From assembly GCA_902797705.1 (NCBI GenBank), contig CADBTX010000088.1, forward strand, positions 1-8,499: DNA of 8,499 nucleotides, given 5' to 3'. A program made the translations under genes and the position numbers. Below are positions 6,913 through 8,499 of the stretch, one piece after another. The stretch is from an uncultured Lachnospiraceae bacterium (GTDB lineage Bacteria; Bacillota; Clostridia; Lachnospirales; Lachnospiraceae). The notes under the pieces were generated by a model. It saw only the letters and a list, made by a program, of their open reading frames with translations, was not told the origin of the DNA and searched no databases. Within the stretch, counting starts at the first letter, position 1. Every line of letters begins with the position of its first letter.

Positions 6913-7419
6913 ATGAGTAAGATTTCTTTAATACGCGGAAGCGTTGTGAATATGGATGTTGACGCGATAGTTAACGCCGCAAACGAAAGCCTGCTTGGCG
7001 GAAGCGGCGTGGATGGAGCGATACATCAGGCCGCAGGACCGGAGCTTCTTAACGAATGCCGGACCCTTAATGGCTGCAGGACCGGAGAAGCGAAGATAAC
7101 AAAGGCTTATAACATAAAGAACGCAAAGCACATCATACACACCGTGGGACCTGTTTATCACGGAGACAAAAAGGACGCGGATCTTCTGGCATCCTGTTAT
7201 GAAAAAAGCCTTGATCTGGCCCTTGAGAACGGATGCAAAAGCATTGCTTTCCCCGGCATTTCCACAGGAGTATACGGTTATCCCCTGAATGAAGCCGCCC
7301 GGGTTTCATTGATGGCTGTAAATACCTGGCTGGAGCTGCATGATGATGTGGAAATGAACGTATTCCTCTGCTGCTTCAAAGATGCGGAAATGGACGCCTA
7401 CAAAGAAATATTTGATTAA
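6913..7419 (+). CDS. MacroD-type macrodomain protein (O-acetyl-ADP-ribose deacetylase / ADP-ribose hydrolase)
   Basis: The 168-residue protein is a stand-alone macrodomain of the MacroD/YmdB class. These proteins bind ADP-ribose, hydrolyse O-acetyl-ADP-ribose, and can remove mono-ADP-ribose from acidic side chains. The family signatures are clear: VNAANESLLGG at 20-30, GSGVDGAIHQAAG at 30-42, and the phosphate-binding loop FPGISTGVYGYP at 113-124. N24 and D34 correspond to the catalytic asparagine and aspartate of E. coli YmdB. The CGGAGG ribosome-binding site is seven bases from the ATG. No signal peptide is present. The gene is not next to a recognisable sirtuin or ADP-ribosyltransferase in this window, so its role here is probably general ADP-ribose metabolism. 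The gene ends just before a tandem palindromic repeat. Confidence 0.93.
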   Translation: MSKISLIRGSVVNMDVDAIVNAANESLLGGSGVDGAIHQAAGPELLNECRTLNGCRTGEAKITKAYNIKNAKHIIHTVGPVYHGDKKDADLLASCYEKSLDLALENGCKSIAFPGISTGVYGYPLNEAARVSLMAVNTWLELHDDVEMNVFLCCFKDAEMDAYKEIFD

Positions 7420-7422
7420 AGA

Positions 7423-7529
7423 TGTCATCGAGCATTATTTTGCCTTCTCCAACTTGGAGAAGGTGTCAGCGAGCATTATTTTGCCTTCTCCAACCTGGAG
7501 AAGGTGTCAGCGAAGCTGACGGATGAGGG
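7423..7529. repeat. Palindromic repeat element with tandem 41-bp duplication (copy 2)
   Basis: Two 41-bp units, 7423-7463 and 7464-7504, differ at only two positions. Each ends in a perfect 8-bp hairpin (CCTTCTCC and GGAGAAGG around a 5-nt loop). They are followed by a 6-bp hairpin GTCAGC-GAA-GCTGAC at 7506-7520 and the GGATGAGGG box at 7521-7529. The layout matches the element at 5841-5984 and shows this family's 5' half being duplicated. It sits between the convergent macrodomain and GH114 genes. No T-run follows the hairpins, so they are not standard terminators, although transcripts would fold strongly here. Confidence 0.8.
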
Positions 7530-7558
7530 GGGGATAAGGCTCCGTATGCCGATCCCCC
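7529..7558. terminator. Hairpin between convergent genes, possible weak terminator
   Basis: GGGGGAT (7529-7535) pairs with ATCCCCC (7552-7558), and GGC (7538-7540) can pair with GCC (7548-7550) inside it. The hairpin lies 7 bp past the GH114 stop codon and downstream of the macrodomain gene, so it could end transcripts from either side. There is no clear T-tract on either strand, so termination is uncertain. It overlaps the end of the repeat element by one base and may be part of it. Confidence 0.35.
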
Positions 7559-7565
7559 ACAGTCT

Positions 7566-8417
7566 CTATCTGAGATCGAGGCTCTTTGAGATATAATACT
7601 TATACCCCTTCTCCCTGCAGTTCTCCCCGATCTTCTTTTTCATGCTCCGTTTTTTTGTATATTCCAGAAGAAACACTTCCTTACCCGTTCTTTTTATCTT
7701 TTCCGTGTAATAGAGAAAGTAATCCCGCTCTTCGGCGCTGTTCTCACCAAATCTGTTCCTGTCGTAATCCTTTATGGAAGTATAAACGGTCTCCTGATTT
7801 ATCCCGTCCAATATCATATCCACAGGATCTCCCTTTTCGATATACTCCAGGACAAAGGTATCTCCTCCGTTAATGATCACGTCTCCCTTTTCCTTAAGCC
7901 CTTTAAGTATGGCCTCCACGCCGTTATAGATCTCATCCCTGTGGTATTGATAATAGACGTCGATATTATCCACGAAAAAGCCGTCAACTCCGGTATCCAT
8001 GATCTTCTCTGACAGGTCATTCAGAATAAAATCCTGCCACTCCTGCCGTGATACATCCACCCATCTCTCGTCCGGCCAGTTATCGTATTTGCCGAGAGTG
8101 ATATCCTGGTAGTCATTATAATAGTCCCTGTACTTCTCCACCGACCCGACATTGATGTAGCTAAGTACCCTGTGGCCCCGGGCTTTCAAGGTAGCGATAT
8201 CATCCCTGTCAAATCCGCTCTGTACATCAAGCACTATGGTCTCATACTTCCTGAATCTTCTCATGGCTCTCTTCCCGGCATTCACTCCGAGAAAAACCCC
8301 GTATTCATATTTGATGGGATCCCTTCCGACTCCGGTATAGGCGGATACATCAGAACAAAACAGTACCAGAGTTAATATGAGTACTGATATGAATAACAGA
8401 TATGTTTTCTTTTTCAT
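7566..8417 (-). CDS. Secreted GH114-family protein (endo-alpha-1,4-polygalactosaminidase-like)
   Basis: The 283-residue protein starts with a signal peptide: a KKK n-region, a hydrophobic core at about 5-21, and a likely cleavage after SDVSA at residue 26. The rest is one (beta/alpha)8-type domain of the GH114 / TM1410-like family, whose characterised members cut alpha-1,4-linked galactosamine polymers such as Pel-type exopolysaccharide. Family landmarks are IVLDVQSGF at about 61-69, VLSYINVGS at about 84-92, GVDGFFVDNID at 143-153, and INQETVY with E209. D150 and E209 are the candidate catalytic acids. The residue before the signal-peptide cysteine is F, so a lipoprotein is unlikely. No Shine-Dalgarno is seen before the ATG. 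Instead the ATG overlaps the stop of an upstream frame as ATGA, suggesting translational coupling. The exact substrate is not established, and some family members have no proven activity. Confidence 0.82.
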   Translation of the reverse strand: MKKKTYLLFISVLILTLVLFCSDVSAYTGVGRDPIKYEYGVFLGVNAGKRAMRRFRKYETIVLDVQSGFDRDDIATLKARGHRVLSYINVGSVEKYRDYYNDYQDITLGKYDNWPDERWVDVSRQEWQDFILNDLSEKIMDTGVDGFFVDNIDVYYQYHRDEIYNGVEAILKGLKEKGDVIINGGDTFVLEYIEKGDPVDMILDGINQETVYTSIKDYDRNRFGENSAEERDYFLYYTEKIKRTGKEVFLLEYTKKRSMKKKIGENCREKGYKYYISKSLDLR

Positions 8418-8499
8418 ATATCAAATGTGTGGTATTCGCTGAACCCGGCTTCATTATGCCGGTCTTGCCAGATAGTAGCCCTGGTCATCCTCCGCTTAT
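8414..8499 (-). CDS. C-terminal end of an upstream gene, apparently frame-shifted; possible EAL-domain tail
   Basis: One minus-strand frame is open from the right edge to a TGA at 8414-8416 that overlaps the GH114 start as ATGA. Its last 13 or so codons (NEAGFSEYHTFDI) have codon use like the neighbouring genes, but its first half is rich in rare-looking AGG, CGG and ACT codons. In the same first half another frame (8457-8495) reads AEDDQGYYLARPA with typical codons. That resembles the QGYY-x-x-x-P end of EAL-domain cyclic-di-GMP phosphodiesterases. That frame is bounded by TAA codons at 8496-8498 and 8454-8456. A one-base shift near 8455-8460 would join the two good stretches, but the upstream TAA would remain unexplained. 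The assignment is tentative because only 86 bases are visible. Confidence 0.35.
   Translation of the reverse strand, partial: KRRMTRATIWQDRHNEAGFSEYHTFDI

Noticed and set aside
7423..7520. A small CRISPR array, because of the regularly repeated hairpin units
   Set aside because: The 41-bp units abut with no variable spacers, there are only two, and no cas genes are nearby.
8340..8417. Lipoprotein signal on the GH114 protein
   Set aside because: The only cysteine in the signal region is preceded by LF, not the small residues of a lipobox. A standard signal peptidase I site after SDVSA fits better.

Overview
This window most likely comes from an anaerobic clostridial Firmicute, and the gene set resembles Lachnospiraceae. 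The reasons are strong Shine-Dalgarno sites, moderate GC, an aldo/keto reductase with a clostridial-type ferredoxin tail, a ClpS-ClpA pair, and intergenic GC-rich palindromic repeats of a kind common in gut Clostridia. The taxonomy is inference, because no rRNA or marker gene is present.

Layout. Positions 1-5797 hold a tightly packed minus-strand block. In transcription order it is an aldo/keto reductase with two 4Fe-4S motifs, then frdC, frdA and frdB (a membrane-bound fumarate reductase/succinate dehydrogenase), then clpS and the first 461 codons of clpA, which runs off the left edge. Gaps between genes in the redox part are 17 bp, 1 bp and a 1-bp overlap. clpS follows frdB after 55 bp with a possible promoter of its own. 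Positions 5798-6095 form a divergent intergenic region with a 144-bp palindromic repeat element. Positions 6096-7419 carry two plus-strand genes, the nucleotidase surE and a MacroD-type ADP-ribose hydrolase. Positions 7420-7565 separate convergent genes and contain a second, tandemly duplicated version of the repeat. Positions 7566-8417 encode a secreted GH114-family glycosidase on the minus strand. Its start codon overlaps the stop of another minus-strand reading frame entering from the right edge.

How the genes fit together. The FrdCAB complex has the organisation of the Bacillus/Wolinella di-haem family: four histidines in the membrane subunit, three Fe-S cluster motifs in FrdB, and all substrate-site residues in FrdA. 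However, the histidine that normally binds FAD covalently is glutamine (Q42). This predicts non-covalent FAD and an enzyme biased toward fumarate reduction. The co-directional Fe-S aldo/keto reductase immediately upstream is a candidate functional partner, though that is only inferred from position. ClpS and ClpA form the N-degron recognition and unfolding arm of the Clp protease. SurE and the macrodomain protein both act on nucleotide-type substrates and are probably housekeeping or repair enzymes.

The points most worth a second look are the H-to-Q change in FrdA, the AKR-frd gene unit, the palindromic repeat family, and the apparently frame-shifted tail upstream of the GH114 gene.
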